NCBI GenBank assembly: GCA_017557535.1
Contig: JAFYYM010000138.1
Location: 1-64,000, forward strand
Origin: Bacteroidales bacterium
GTDB lineage: Bacteria; Bacteroidota; Bacteroidia; Bacteroidales; UBA932
DNA length: 64,000 bases
Direction: 5' to 3'
Shown here: in pieces, positions 9,101 to 17,271 of the stretch
Numbering within the stretch: position 1 is the first letter of the stretch
Layout of the letters: every line of letters begins with the position of its first letter
Translations under genes and position numbers: made by a program
Notes under the pieces: model-generated
What the model was told of the DNA's origin: nothing
What the model saw: only the letters and a program-made list of their open reading frames with translations
Database searches by the model: none

Positions 9101-10152
9101 AAAAGACAAGATTCGGTATCGTAGGCACCGGACGCATAAGTGACTGGGTGCTCAAAGGGGCCGTGATGGAACCCCGTTTTGAGGCTGCCGCGATCTGCTC
9201 TCGCTCGATGGATAAGGCCGAGTCCTTCGCAGCCAGTCACAGTATCCCAAAAACATTCACCGACATAGACGAGATGGCCTCGGATCCATCGATTGACGCG
9301 ATCTACATCGGCACCCCCAACCACACCCATCACGACTTAGCTATCCGTTGCATGAACATGGGTAAGCATGTCATCTGCGAGAAACCGTTGGCTTCCAATG
9401 CCAAAGAAGTGGAGAACATGATCCAGGCCGCCAAAAAGAACGGTGTCGCGCTGATGGAGGCGATGATCTCAACCCTCAGTCCCAACTTCAGGATGGTCCA
9501 AGAGAGACTTGGGCGGATGGGGCTCGTCAGGAACTACTCCGGGGTGTTTTGCCAATACTCATCCAAATACGACCTGTTGAAACGTATCCTTTCGGGAGAG
9601 GAAGACTCTCCTGTCCCGAGCTCGTTCAACCCGGACCGTTCCGGAGGAGCATTGACAGACATAGGGATCTATCCCATCTATCCAATGATCACATTGTTCG
9701 GGATGCCCAGTGGGATCAAAGCCAATGTGTTGACTGTCAACGTTCCTACCACTAGAGGGATGTGTCCTGTCGATCTCCAGGGATCAGTGCTGTTCGAATA
9801 TGAGGGGATGACCGCCAGCGCTGTCTATTCCAAGATCGCCGATTCCAGGCTACGCACCGAGTTTTCTTGTGACAAAGGAATCATATCCTTGGACCAAATC
9901 CACATTACCCGCCAGGTGGAGCTCATCCCGAGAGGCGCGCCGACATCAGGCCGCTCAAGCGGCCCGGCGAGAGAAGACATCACGGTCCCCTGCGACCCGG
10001 ATGAATATCTCTGTGAGTTCAAGGAATTTATCGACATAATCGAGAACGGGAGCCTCGAGTCCAGGAACAATTCATTGGACAATTCTCTAGCTGTGGCAAA
10101 GGTGATGGACGAGATCCGCCGCCAGGCTGGGATCACTTTCCCCGCCGACTAG
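9097..10152 (+). CDS. Gfo/Idh/MocA-family NAD(P)-dependent oxidoreductase
   Basis: A 351-residue dehydrogenase with an N-terminal Rossmann nucleotide-binding motif (GIVGTGRIS, residues 5-13), the family signature EKPLASNAKE with the catalytic lysine near 97, and a C-terminal substrate-binding domain with GGALTDIGIYPI. Family members oxidise or reduce sugars, cyclitols or related compounds; the closest form looks like the dimeric dihydrodiol dehydrogenase / glucose-fructose oxidoreductase type, but the substrate is not determinable. It is coupled by an ATGA overlap to the hydrolase-like gene and is the last gene before a long hairpin. Confidence 0.85.
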   Translation: MKKTRFGIVGTGRISDWVLKGAVMEPRFEAAAICSRSMDKAESFAASHSIPKTFTDIDEMASDPSIDAIYIGTPNHTHHDLAIRCMNMGKHVICEKPLASNAKEVENMIQAAKKNGVALMEAMISTLSPNFRMVQERLGRMGLVRNYSGVFCQYSSKYDLLKRILSGEEDSPVPSSFNPDRSGGALTDIGIYPIYPMITLFGMPSGIKANVLTVNVPTTRGMCPVDLQGSVLFEYEGMTASAVYSKIADSRLRTEFSCDKGIISLDQIHITRQVELIPRGAPTSGRSSGPAREDITVPCDPDEYLCEFKEFIDIIENGSLESRNNSLDNSLAVAKVMDEIRRQAGITFPAD

Positions 10153-10203
10153 ATTACTGAGAGAAAGGGTCCTGTTACAGAACCATCTGACAATCATCCT
10201 CTA

Positions 10204-10245
10204 AAGCGATGTGCTGGTCTCATTTTCGAAACCAGCATATCGCTT
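10204..10245. terminator. Long stem-loop after the oxidoreductase gene
   Basis: A 15-bp stem (AAGCGATGTGCTGGT / ACCAGCATATCGCTT, one G-U pair) encloses a 12-nt loop. It lies 51 bp after the stop codon of the oxidoreductase. No T-run follows, so it is not a textbook intrinsic terminator; it could still stop or stabilise the transcript, or act on either strand. Confidence 0.5.
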
Positions 10246-10445
10246 AAGCACTTGTATCTAAAGGACTTCCTTACCAGGCAAGATTCCCCGCACAAAGAAT
10301 AGCCAGCGTTCGTCACATAAAAAGACCGGTTTTATGCAAAAAAGATAGCACGTGATACCAATGCCCAGATAGCAGAATTCACATAGCATGTTTGATCCAT
10401 TTCTATCCTCGTATCCATGCTCTTTTATAATTTTATATAAATCTT

Positions 10446-10453
10446 TACTTTTG
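10446..10453 (+). promoter_or_regulatory. Putative -7 element of the Mrr-type nuclease gene
   Basis: TACTTTTG fits TAnnTTTG and ends 23 bp before the ATG at 10477, in a strongly AT-rich stretch. A matching TTTG upstream at 19-21 bp is not seen. Confidence 0.45.
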
Positions 10454-10476
10454 TTTATCAAAAAACTGTTTGAGAT

Positions 10477-12237
10477 ATGTTTTCCATTACAGCATTCTTT
10501 GTTATTCTCTCAATTGCAGTAATTGCGATTCTAATGTTGAGTGTAAAGAAGATAAAACAGAATGAAGAGATACAACCGCATCCTCCCCAAGAAGAACCGG
10601 CCTGGAAAAAGCATAACCGCGAATTCTGGGAGCGTATGAAAAACAATTCTAAGACAAACAAAGAGCCTGATCCTGAAATGGTTGCCAAGATGGCTGCTCT
10701 CCGTGAAAGAAAGGCCCAAAAGAAGATAGAGCGTGAACAGACTGCGGAGCAAGCTCGTCTTGAGAAGATAAGAAAGGATGAAGAAGAGAAAAGACTCCGT
10801 GAGGAATATGAGCGCAAATATAAAGAGGAGGAAGAAAAGAGGACTCAAGCCTTCAAGAAACTAGGTCTCGTTGAAATCAATGGCACGGATAACAAAGATG
10901 ATCCTGAAGATGAAGTCACAGGTTATCTTCACGCATACGTAGCAGATGAAAATCTGAATTTTGACAAATTGTTGACAGTGATTAATAATTATCAGTTAGT
11001 ACAAGATCCAATAAGGGTAGAGGTTCGAGCGTCTTCCGGAAAATCAATGACTTTTTGGCTTAATCACGAAGGAAAGTATGGCGCAATCAAAGAAGATGAG
11101 CGAAATATCAAGCGATACTTCTCATTAAAGCCAATAAAGGATTCCGTGGTTTGTTTTTGCAACAATGAGCAACTTAAAACTAGAAATGAGTTCCTTTCGG
11201 TGCTTCTAGCTGATGGGGTCAATAATGCCAAAGCTCTCAATTCCAAGGCAAAAGAAATTGACACTTTCTTCACTGATATCCTTCACTCATCTGATTACCA
11301 TGGCATTTTCTCAAACCAAGCTACTGTGCAATGTGAGAACGAGATAGCCCTTATTGAGTATGAGCTTCCTAGCAGGGATGATCTTTCCTGGGTGAAAGAG
11401 TACAAGTATGTCCAGAGAGACAATACTATCAAGGAGACAATGCTGCCAGAGGCAACCATCATTAAGATGTATGAGAATCTCATTTACTCCATTTGCCTGC
11501 GCTCGATATATGAACTGTGTGTGTCCAAAAGAGCCGATGAAATTAAATCAGTTGTGTTCAATGGTTTTGTCTCTGCAATCAATAAGGCCAATGGGTTAAA
11601 GGAGAGAAGATGCATCCTGTCGCTGCAGGTGGCTAAAGAGAAGTTCATGCAGGTCGATTTGACCAATGTTGACCCAAAGATATGCTTCAAGGCTCTCAAA
11701 GGTGTCTCTGCTGCACGTCTAATTGATATTTCTCCAGTTCAACCAGTCTTAACCTTCAACAAAAACGACAGGCGTTTTATTCAGGGCAAAGATGTCCAGA
11801 TGAACTCTGGGACCAATCTGGCTTCAATGGACTGGGAAGACTTTGAGCACCTGGTACGTGAGCTTTTTGAGATGGAATTCGCCAGTAATGGTGGAGAGGT
11901 GCGCGTTACTCAGGCCAGCCGCGATGGTGGTGTAGATGCCATTGTATTTGACCCCGATCCTCTTCGTGGCGGAAAGATTGTTATCCAAGCCAAGCGTTAC
12001 ACAAATACTGTTGGCGTCTCGGCCGTCAGAGATCTATACGGAACAGTCATCAACGAGGGAGCCAATACCGGTATCCTGATTACGACTTCTGACTATGGTC
12101 ACGATTCCTACGAGTTCGCCAAAGACAAACCAATTAAACTCCTCAATGGTGGACATCTCCTTGCTCTCCTTCATAAAAATGGCAAGGAAGGATACATAAA
12201 TATTCAAGAAGCCAAGAACAATTTGTCCTTGACATGA
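10477..12237 (+). CDS. Membrane-anchored Mrr-type restriction endonuclease
   Basis: A 586-residue protein in four parts: a transmembrane helix at about 3-22; a highly charged Lys/Glu coiled coil at about 25-127; an unrecognised middle region at about 130-440; and a C-terminal Mrr-like PD-(D/E)xK nuclease domain from MDWEDFEHLV at 451 to about 575. The catalytic set is visible as GGVDAI with D487 and QAKR with Q504/K506. Mrr-like domains cleave DNA, often modified DNA, and occur in defence proteins. The anchor would hold the nuclease at the inner membrane facing the cytoplasm. The gene is AT-richer than its neighbours, stands alone, and lies between a hairpin and a GC-rich element, which suggests acquisition by transfer. 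No methylase or other defence gene is adjacent. Function is inferred from domains only. Confidence 0.8.
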   Translation: MFSITAFFVILSIAVIAILMLSVKKIKQNEEIQPHPPQEEPAWKKHNREFWERMKNNSKTNKEPDPEMVAKMAALRERKAQKKIEREQTAEQARLEKIRKDEEEKRLREEYERKYKEEEEKRTQAFKKLGLVEINGTDNKDDPEDEVTGYLHAYVADENLNFDKLLTVINNYQLVQDPIRVEVRASSGKSMTFWLNHEGKYGAIKEDERNIKRYFSLKPIKDSVVCFCNNEQLKTRNEFLSVLLADGVNNAKALNSKAKEIDTFFTDILHSSDYHGIFSNQATVQCENEIALIEYELPSRDDLSWVKEYKYVQRDNTIKETMLPEATIIKMYENLIYSICLRSIYELCVSKRADEIKSVVFNGFVSAINKANGLKERRCILSLQVAKEKFMQVDLTNVDPKICFKALKGVSAARLIDISPVQPVLTFNKNDRRFIQGKDVQMNSGTNLASMDWEDFEHLVRELFEMEFASNGGEVRVTQASRDGGVDAIVFDPDPLRGGKIVIQAKRYTNTVGVSAVRDLYGTVINEGANTGILITTSDYGHDSYEFAKDKPIKLLNGGHLLALLHKNGKEGYINIQEAKNNLSLT

Positions 12238-12259
12238 TGATGACTAAATAACGTTATTT

Positions 12260-12510
12260 TAAGAAAACGAAAGTCTTGCCGTTGACTGAGACGGCGAGGC
12301 GGACGGCCCGAAGCGAACTTAGGAGAACGGACGTAGGGAGCGAGAGCCGGGCGGCGAGAAGCGGAGCGTCTGTCTGAGGGCCGGCAGGCCCGAGTTAGCG
12401 AAGCCGCCAGCCCGGCCGATGCGAGTAGTCCGGGCGACGTCTAGTGAGGGGCGTGCCGCCTCGCCAAAGGGAGGGCGAAGATCCTTCGCTGTGCTCAGGA
12501 TGACAATCCA
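12260..12510. repeat. GC-rich intergenic element, probably a dispersed repeat
   Basis: About 250 bp of very GC-rich, purine-rich sequence with many GCGAG/GCGGAGC-like words and no convincing gene. It ends in GATCCTTCGCTGTGCTCAGG followed by ATGACA, a motif I recall as common in bacterial intergenic repeats; its translation (SFAVLRMT) is familiar from spurious hypothetical proteins. It abuts the end of the esterase gene on the minus strand. It could be a REP/RAYT-like or other non-coding repeat; only one copy lies in this window. Confidence 0.55.
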
Positions 12511-13503
12511 TTACTGGCCGCCGAGGCGGGAGAAGAAGGTGAGGACGTCTTCCCAAGTCTTGAAGTCATCGGAGCCAAAATGGACGAGTGTACCCATAAA
12601 GTCCTGCCCGCCATTTAGTTCCGGTTCCGCATCAATCAGATAATCCGCGAGTACCAGACCTTTGTGATTACAAATCCCTACCCGGTTCCAGACAGGGACT
12701 CCGAGATTTGACTCACACCAATGGAACACTTCCTCACATTTCCCGGGACAGTTATAGTCAACAGAGGAAAGGATGTGGACATCATAACTCCGGCACAGGG
12801 TCTCTACAGCCCCTCGCATCCCGCTGGAATGATTCACCAGTTTGTCGCTTAATGAAATGGATATCACCGGCCTTGACACCCCATTCTGGCGGTCGTCAAT
12901 CCACCTGATCACTGGCAGGAGGGAATGGACTATCACCGAATCATTTAAGTGATGCTCACCGTCGAAACGGATCGCTTGAGGATAATGGTCGTGGAAAAGG
13001 TCGAAGGTGTGTACCATATTGTCCCTTGTGCCGAACAACCCGAACACTCTCGCCCGATCCTCTCCCGCTTTCTCGAAACAATGGGAAGAGACCTCCCGGA
13101 AATGCTCCAGAAGAGTCTTCGTCACGAGAAATGAAGTCTCTCCATCCGCGCGAATATTATGGAACTCCCTGCGTCCCAGTCCGTTATTCTTGAGTATGGT
13201 GTCAGCGAGCTGGAATGCCGGATTGACAATGATCCTGTCAATCCCGTACAACATCTCGGTATACATTCCTCCCATTGAGGTGCCGATAATGAGGTCAGGT
13301 TTCTCATTATTCACCACGTCCCGGAGTAGTGCCATGGCCTCATCCGGCTCCACCGGAAGGTCGGGGGCTATAACGGCCGCGTCGGGCAGGAGCAGCCGGA
13401 GCGTGTGTACGCTACCAGTCTGTCCGCTCGACGCGAATCCATGTACATATAATACTTTCTTGCCGGCCATCAGGCCCGGCGCGGCATATTCATAAAGTTC
13501 CAT
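12511..13503 (-). CDS. YqiA-like esterase fused to a nucleotidase-like HAD domain
   Basis: This 330-residue protein has two parts. Residues 1 to about 210 are an alpha/beta hydrolase of the YqiA type: VLYVHGFASSGQTGS near the N-terminus and IGTSMGGMYTE with the nucleophile serine. Residues about 215-330 resemble the C-terminal half of 5'(3')-deoxyribonucleotidases (LADYLIDAEPELNGG, then FKTWEDVLTFF). The DxD nucleophile expected at the start of a HAD nucleotidase is missing (the strand reads VISISLSDK), so the second domain may be inactive. The start at MELYEY lies 2 nt from the acyl-CoA dehydrogenase stop; the longer frame would overlap that gene. Last gene of the etf operon. Confidence 0.75.
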   Translation of the reverse strand: MELYEYAAPGLMAGKKVLYVHGFASSGQTGSVHTLRLLLPDAAVIAPDLPVEPDEAMALLRDVVNNEKPDLIIGTSMGGMYTEMLYGIDRIIVNPAFQLADTILKNNGLGRREFHNIRADGETSFLVTKTLLEHFREVSSHCFEKAGEDRARVFGLFGTRDNMVHTFDLFHDHYPQAIRFDGEHHLNDSVIVHSLLPVIRWIDDRQNGVSRPVISISLSDKLVNHSSGMRGAVETLCRSYDVHILSSVDYNCPGKCEEVFHWCESNLGVPVWNRVGICNHKGLVLADYLIDAEPELNGGQDFMGTLVHFGSDDFKTWEDVLTFFSRLGGQ

Positions 13504-13505
13504 CT

Positions 13506-15221
13506 CTACTCCTCGACAGCGCGGAATGCGGGAAGGGTCTCCTTGTCGAAGTTGAGGATGTATGAGCTCTTGCCGGCCACGGTCTCGCATGCCATCTGGC
13601 AATAGACCTTGGCGGACCCCAGGAACATGTCGGGAGCGAGGGTGGCGTCACGCATAAGGAGCAGAGACATCACGATCTCGCCGGTCATATCGTAGAGCCT
13701 TCGGGCCAGGAAATCCTGCAGTTCTGGGTCTCCAGCCTCACGAACCTTTGTAATGCAATCAGACAGGATCCCAGCGCACCCGGCAATCTTCTCCTTGAAC
13801 GGAACCAGCTCAGACAGAACTTCTTCGCCCAACATCTCGTTGATGATACCCAGATATGTCCCGTTAGTGATGTAGCGGATGGCGGCCACAACCTGAAGCT
13901 GAGTCGTACCCTCGTATATAGAGAATATGCGGGCGTCGCGGTAAAGCCTCTGGCTCTTGTACTCCATGATGAAACCCGAACCACCGTGGACAGAGATGGC
14001 GTCGTAGGCGTTCTGGTTGGCATATTCGGAAGCCATACCCTTGCAGAGAGGAGTGAATGCGTCTGCCAGACGGCTGTAGGTCTTCATCTCTGCCCTCTCG
14101 TCAGCCTCAAGCTTGCGTTCGCGCTGGATGTCCTCAAGGGCCTTGTAGATGTCGACGTACATCGAAGTCTGGTAAAGCAAGGAACGGCTGGCGTCAAGCT
14201 TCGCCTTCATGCGGGAAAGCATGTCGTAGACACCGGGGAACTTATTGATTTTCTGACCGAACTGGGCACGCTCAGCAGCGTAGGCCACAGCCTCGTTGTA
14301 AGCTTCCTGGCTGAGTCCGACACTCTGGGCGCCGATGCCCAGACGGGCTCCGTTCATGAGGGCCATGACATACTTGATAAGGCCAAGCCTCCTCTCGCCG
14401 CAGAGCTCAGCGCGGGCATCCTTGTATGTCAGCTCGCAAGTCGGTGATCCGTGGATTCCGAGCTTGTGCTCGATGTGACGGACGTTGACCCCGCCCTGGC
14501 GCTTGTCGTAAATGAACATTGACAGTCCGCGGCCATCCTTAGTCCCCTCCTCGCTACGGGCAAGGACAAGGTGGATGTTGGAATCTCCGTTGGTGATGAA
14601 CCTCTTGACACCGTTCAGAAGCCAGCAACCCTGCTCCTCGCTCCAGGTAGCCTTGAGCATAACACTCTGAAGGTCAGAACCGGCATCAGGCTCAGTGAGG
14701 TCCATTGACATGGTCTCACCCGCACAGACACGAGGGATGAACTTCTGCCTCTGCTCCTCGCTACCGAACTCGTAAAGGGTCTCGGCGCAGCTCTGAAGAC
14801 TCCAGATGTTCTGGAAGCTGGAGTCCGCGGCAGAGATGATCTCACTTGCCATGCTGAATATGGTCTCGGGAGCGTTAAGTCCGCCATAACGGCGGGGCAT
14901 GGTCACACCCCAAAGCCCGGCAAGGCGGACAGCCTCCATATTCTCAACAGTCTTGGAAGCATAAATCATCCTGCCGTTCTCAAGATGCGGGCCCTCAAGG
15001 TCAACATCCTCAGAATTAGGGGCTATGGTATTTGCCGCTATGTCTCCGGCGATTTCCAGGAGACGGCGGTAATTCTCAATGCAGTCCTCGTGATCTACCG
15101 GGGCTTCCTCATATTTCTCCTTCTCGGTATACCAACGCTCCTTGAGCTCAGCGACACGGCGCATCAATGGATGATTCAGATGGAATCCGATCTCAGGATG
15201 GTCTGTATAGTAATTAGCCAT
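13506..15221 (-). CDS. Acyl-CoA dehydrogenase, long form
   Basis: This 571-residue FAD flavoprotein is longer than the usual about 380 residues because of a C-terminal extension of the kind found in large AidB/VLCAD-like members. Visible motifs are MDLTEPDAGSDL, GVKRFITNGD, the helix KINKFPGVYDML, and IYEGTTQLQ with the glutamate that usually acts as catalytic base. It would oxidise an acyl-CoA to the enoyl-CoA and pass electrons to the electron-transfer flavoprotein encoded just upstream. Gap to etfA is 12 nt. The chain-length preference cannot be told. In an anaerobe it may instead run in an electron-bifurcating or reductive direction. Confidence 0.9.
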   Translation of the reverse strand: MANYYTDHPEIGFHLNHPLMRRVAELKERWYTEKEKYEEAPVDHEDCIENYRRLLEIAGDIAANTIAPNSEDVDLEGPHLENGRMIYASKTVENMEAVRLAGLWGVTMPRRYGGLNAPETIFSMASEIISAADSSFQNIWSLQSCAETLYEFGSEEQRQKFIPRVCAGETMSMDLTEPDAGSDLQSVMLKATWSEEQGCWLLNGVKRFITNGDSNIHLVLARSEEGTKDGRGLSMFIYDKRQGGVNVRHIEHKLGIHGSPTCELTYKDARAELCGERRLGLIKYVMALMNGARLGIGAQSVGLSQEAYNEAVAYAAERAQFGQKINKFPGVYDMLSRMKAKLDASRSLLYQTSMYVDIYKALEDIQRERKLEADERAEMKTYSRLADAFTPLCKGMASEYANQNAYDAISVHGGSGFIMEYKSQRLYRDARIFSIYEGTTQLQVVAAIRYITNGTYLGIINEMLGEEVLSELVPFKEKIAGCAGILSDCITKVREAGDPELQDFLARRLYDMTGEIVMSLLLMRDATLAPDMFLGSAKVYCQMACETVAGKSSYILNFDKETLPAFRAVEE

Positions 15222-15233
15222 TGCTTTTCCTCC

Positions 15234-16256
15234 TTATTTGCTGTTCTGCTTGTAATACTTGATGAGTTTAGGCACGACCTCCTCAACCGGGCCGGTGATC
15301 ACATAGTCCGCTATCCTGTTGATCGGGGCATCCGGATCAGTGTTGATGCTGATGATGATGCCGCTGTCCTGCATCCCGGCGATGTGCTGGATCTGACCGC
15401 TGATACCGCAGGCGATGTAGACCTTCGGATGTACGGTCACACCAGTCTGGCCGATCTGACGGTCATGGTCGCAGAAACCGGCATCCACGGCGGCGCGGCT
15501 GGCGCCGACCTCCGCATGAAGCACCTTCGCGAGCTCGAATAGCATATCGAAGCCTTCCTTGCTGCCCATTCCGTAACCTCCGGAGACAACGATGGAAGCT
15601 CCCTTCAGATTGTGCTTGGCCTGCTCGACATGGTGGTCAAGGACCTCAACGACATAGGCCTCAGGAGAAACAAATTCATTGACATCGGGAAAGACGACCT
15701 CTCCAGCGGCCTTTCCGTCGTAAATAGCTTTCTTCATGACTCCGGAACGGACGGTCGCCATCTGCGGACGGTGATCCGGATTGACGATGGTGGCGACAAT
15801 ATTGCCACCGAAGGCAGGACGGATCTGATATAGAAGGTTCTCGTAGGTCTTTCCGGACTTGGCGTCGGTGTAAGGACCTATCTCAAGTTGTGTGCAGTCG
15901 GCGGTGAGGCCACTGGTAAGGGATGAGGAAACCCTCGGACCCAGGTCGCGTCCGATGACGGTAGCGCCCATAAGGCAGATCTGAGGCTGCTCCCTCTTGA
16001 AGAGTTCCACAAGGATGTCGGTGTGGGGAGCGGAAGTGTAGGGGAACAAACCTTTTCCGTCAAAAACATAGAGTTTGTCAACGCCGTATGGCAGGATCTG
16101 ATCCTCAACCTTGCCTTTTATTCCGGTACCGGCGACAACAGCGTGCAGCTGTACGCCGAGCTCATCAGCGAGCTTACGGCCTTTGGTGAGCAACTCCTGG
16201 GAGACCTCCATAACGGTCGTCCCCTCTATCTCGCAATATACAAATACATTGTTCAT
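15234..16256 (-). CDS. etfA: Electron transfer flavoprotein, alpha subunit
   Basis: The 340-residue alpha subunit has an N-terminal ETF domain and a C-terminal FAD-binding domain (VVSGGYGMGSKEG, VGASRAAVDAGF, GQTGVTVHPKVY, GISGQIQH). It pairs with EtfB to carry electrons between acyl-CoA dehydrogenases and membrane or soluble acceptors. It starts 4 nt after the etfB stop and ends 12 nt before the acyl-CoA dehydrogenase, so the three form one unit. Confidence 0.95.
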   Translation of the reverse strand: MNNVFVYCEIEGTTVMEVSQELLTKGRKLADELGVQLHAVVAGTGIKGKVEDQILPYGVDKLYVFDGKGLFPYTSAPHTDILVELFKREQPQICLMGATVIGRDLGPRVSSSLTSGLTADCTQLEIGPYTDAKSGKTYENLLYQIRPAFGGNIVATIVNPDHRPQMATVRSGVMKKAIYDGKAAGEVVFPDVNEFVSPEAYVVEVLDHHVEQAKHNLKGASIVVSGGYGMGSKEGFDMLFELAKVLHAEVGASRAAVDAGFCDHDRQIGQTGVTVHPKVYIACGISGQIQHIAGMQDSGIIISINTDPDAPINRIADYVITGPVEEVVPKLIKYYKQNSK

Positions 16257-16260
16257 GTCT

Positions 16261-17127
16261 CTATCCGATTATCTTCTCATCCAACAATTCCTTGATCATT
16301 CCCTCGATGTCCGCATCGGATGCGGTAAGATGCTTGCACTCCTTGGCCTGGAACACGATGTTCTGGACGCTCTTCACTTTGGTCGGAGAACCAGCGAGAC
16401 CGCACTGGCCCGGATCCCCATCCACATCAGCAACGCTCCACTGGTTGAGAGTCAAGTAAGGACGCTCCTCATAAAGATCAGCGTAAGGCACCTCAGCGGG
16501 ACGTTCCATCGGGCAAGAGGCCCTCTTGTACTTCATCACAAGCTTGGTGTTCTGCGGACGGCAAGGAGCGGCGCTTCCGTTTACAGTGATAAGGGCGGGA
16601 AGCGGGACTCTCACAGTCTCCGCTCCACCATCAATATGACGACGCACCGTGGCCACACCGTCCTCAACCTTGATTTCCTCGGCATAAGTCACCTGGTTCA
16701 GCCCAAGTTTCTGGGCGACCTGGGGACCTACCTGGGCGGTGTCGCCATCGATGGCCTGGCGACCACCGATCACGAGGTCGACATCTCCTATCTTCTTTAT
16801 GGCGGTAGCCAAGGCGTATGAGGTGGCGAGGGTGTCAGCCCCGGCGAAAAGCCTGTCGGTCAGCAGCCAACCAGTGTCAGCTCCCCTGTACAACCCCTGA
16901 CGTATGATTTCACCGGCACGGGGCGGTCCCATCGTGAGAACGCCCACAGTCGATCCTGGATTCTGTTCCTTGAGACGGAGTGCCTGCTCTAGAGCAAGTA
17001 GGTCATCCGGATTGAATATGGCGGGCAGGGCAGCGCGGTTGACGGTACCTTCGGCTGTCATCGCATCTTTGCCGACATTCCTAGTGTCAGGCACCTGCTT
17101 GGCCAAGACAACGATTTTTAATTTCAT
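16261..17127 (-). CDS. etfB: Electron transfer flavoprotein, beta subunit
   Basis: The 288-residue beta subunit begins KIVVLAKQVPDT and contains IGGRQAIDGDTAQVGP, the ETF-beta signature and AMP/second-flavin binding region. EtfB holds the second nucleotide and docks to the dehydrogenase. Whether this pair is of the bifurcating type (second FAD instead of AMP) cannot be decided by eye. It is the first gene of the etfBA-dehydrogenase-esterase operon and has a well-matched promoter. Confidence 0.95.
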   Translation of the reverse strand: MKLKIVVLAKQVPDTRNVGKDAMTAEGTVNRAALPAIFNPDDLLALEQALRLKEQNPGSTVGVLTMGPPRAGEIIRQGLYRGADTGWLLTDRLFAGADTLATSYALATAIKKIGDVDLVIGGRQAIDGDTAQVGPQVAQKLGLNQVTYAEEIKVEDGVATVRRHIDGGAETVRVPLPALITVNGSAAPCRPQNTKLVMKYKRASCPMERPAEVPYADLYEERPYLTLNQWSVADVDGDPGQCGLAGSPTKVKSVQNIVFQAKECKHLTASDADIEGMIKELLDEKIIG

Positions 17128-17159
17128 AGCTTATTAAAATATTTGATTGCCAAATCGGG

Positions 17160-17190
17160 CAAATTTAATCAAATTTCCCCAACTGGCAAA
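17160..17190 (-). promoter_or_regulatory. Promoter of etfBA
   Basis: On the minus strand TTTG (17187-17190), a 19-bp spacer and TAAATTTG (17160-17167) match the Bacteroidota consensus, with the -7 element 32 bp before the ATG. The -33 region TTTGCCAGTT is identical to that of the 16S promoter at the left end of the window. Confidence 0.8.
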
Positions 17191-17236
17191 AACCACGGGA
17201 CATGAAACGCTAAATCGATTAAGTCAAAAAAAGTTA

Positions 17237-17266
17237 TTGAGATAGTTTGAAAAATAGGTATTTTTC
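17237..17266 (+). promoter_or_regulatory. Possible pyrG promoter, almost leaderless
   Basis: TTG (17237-17239), a 19-bp spacer, then TATTTTTC (17259-17266), one mismatch from TAnnTTTG. The element ends 5 bp before the ATG, so the transcript would have almost no leader. Confidence 0.35.
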
Positions 17267-17271
17267 GGAGT

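Larger units (their letters stand above)
10153..10476. other. AT-rich intergenic region, left border of the nuclease insert
   Basis: This 324-bp stretch has no convincing gene. It holds the hairpin at 10204-10245 and the promoter of the nuclease gene at its right end. It becomes markedly more AT-rich from about 10250. A 67-codon minus-strand frame (10258-10461) overlaps that promoter and resembles nothing known. TGACAATC at 10188-10195 recurs at 12501-12508 on the far side of the nuclease gene. Confidence 0.5.

Noticed and set aside
10204..10245. Classic intrinsic terminator
   Set aside because: The stem is strong, but no T-run follows on either strand, so it is reported only as a stem-loop with moderate confidence.
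10258..10461. 67-codon minus-strand frame in the gap left of the nuclease gene
   Set aside because: It overlaps the nuclease promoter, has no family resemblance and sits in AT-rich DNA where such frames arise often.
12419..12643. Forward frame translating to ...SFAVLRMT...
   Set aside because: This is a well-known type of spurious translation of intergenic repeat DNA, and it runs into the esterase gene on the other strand.
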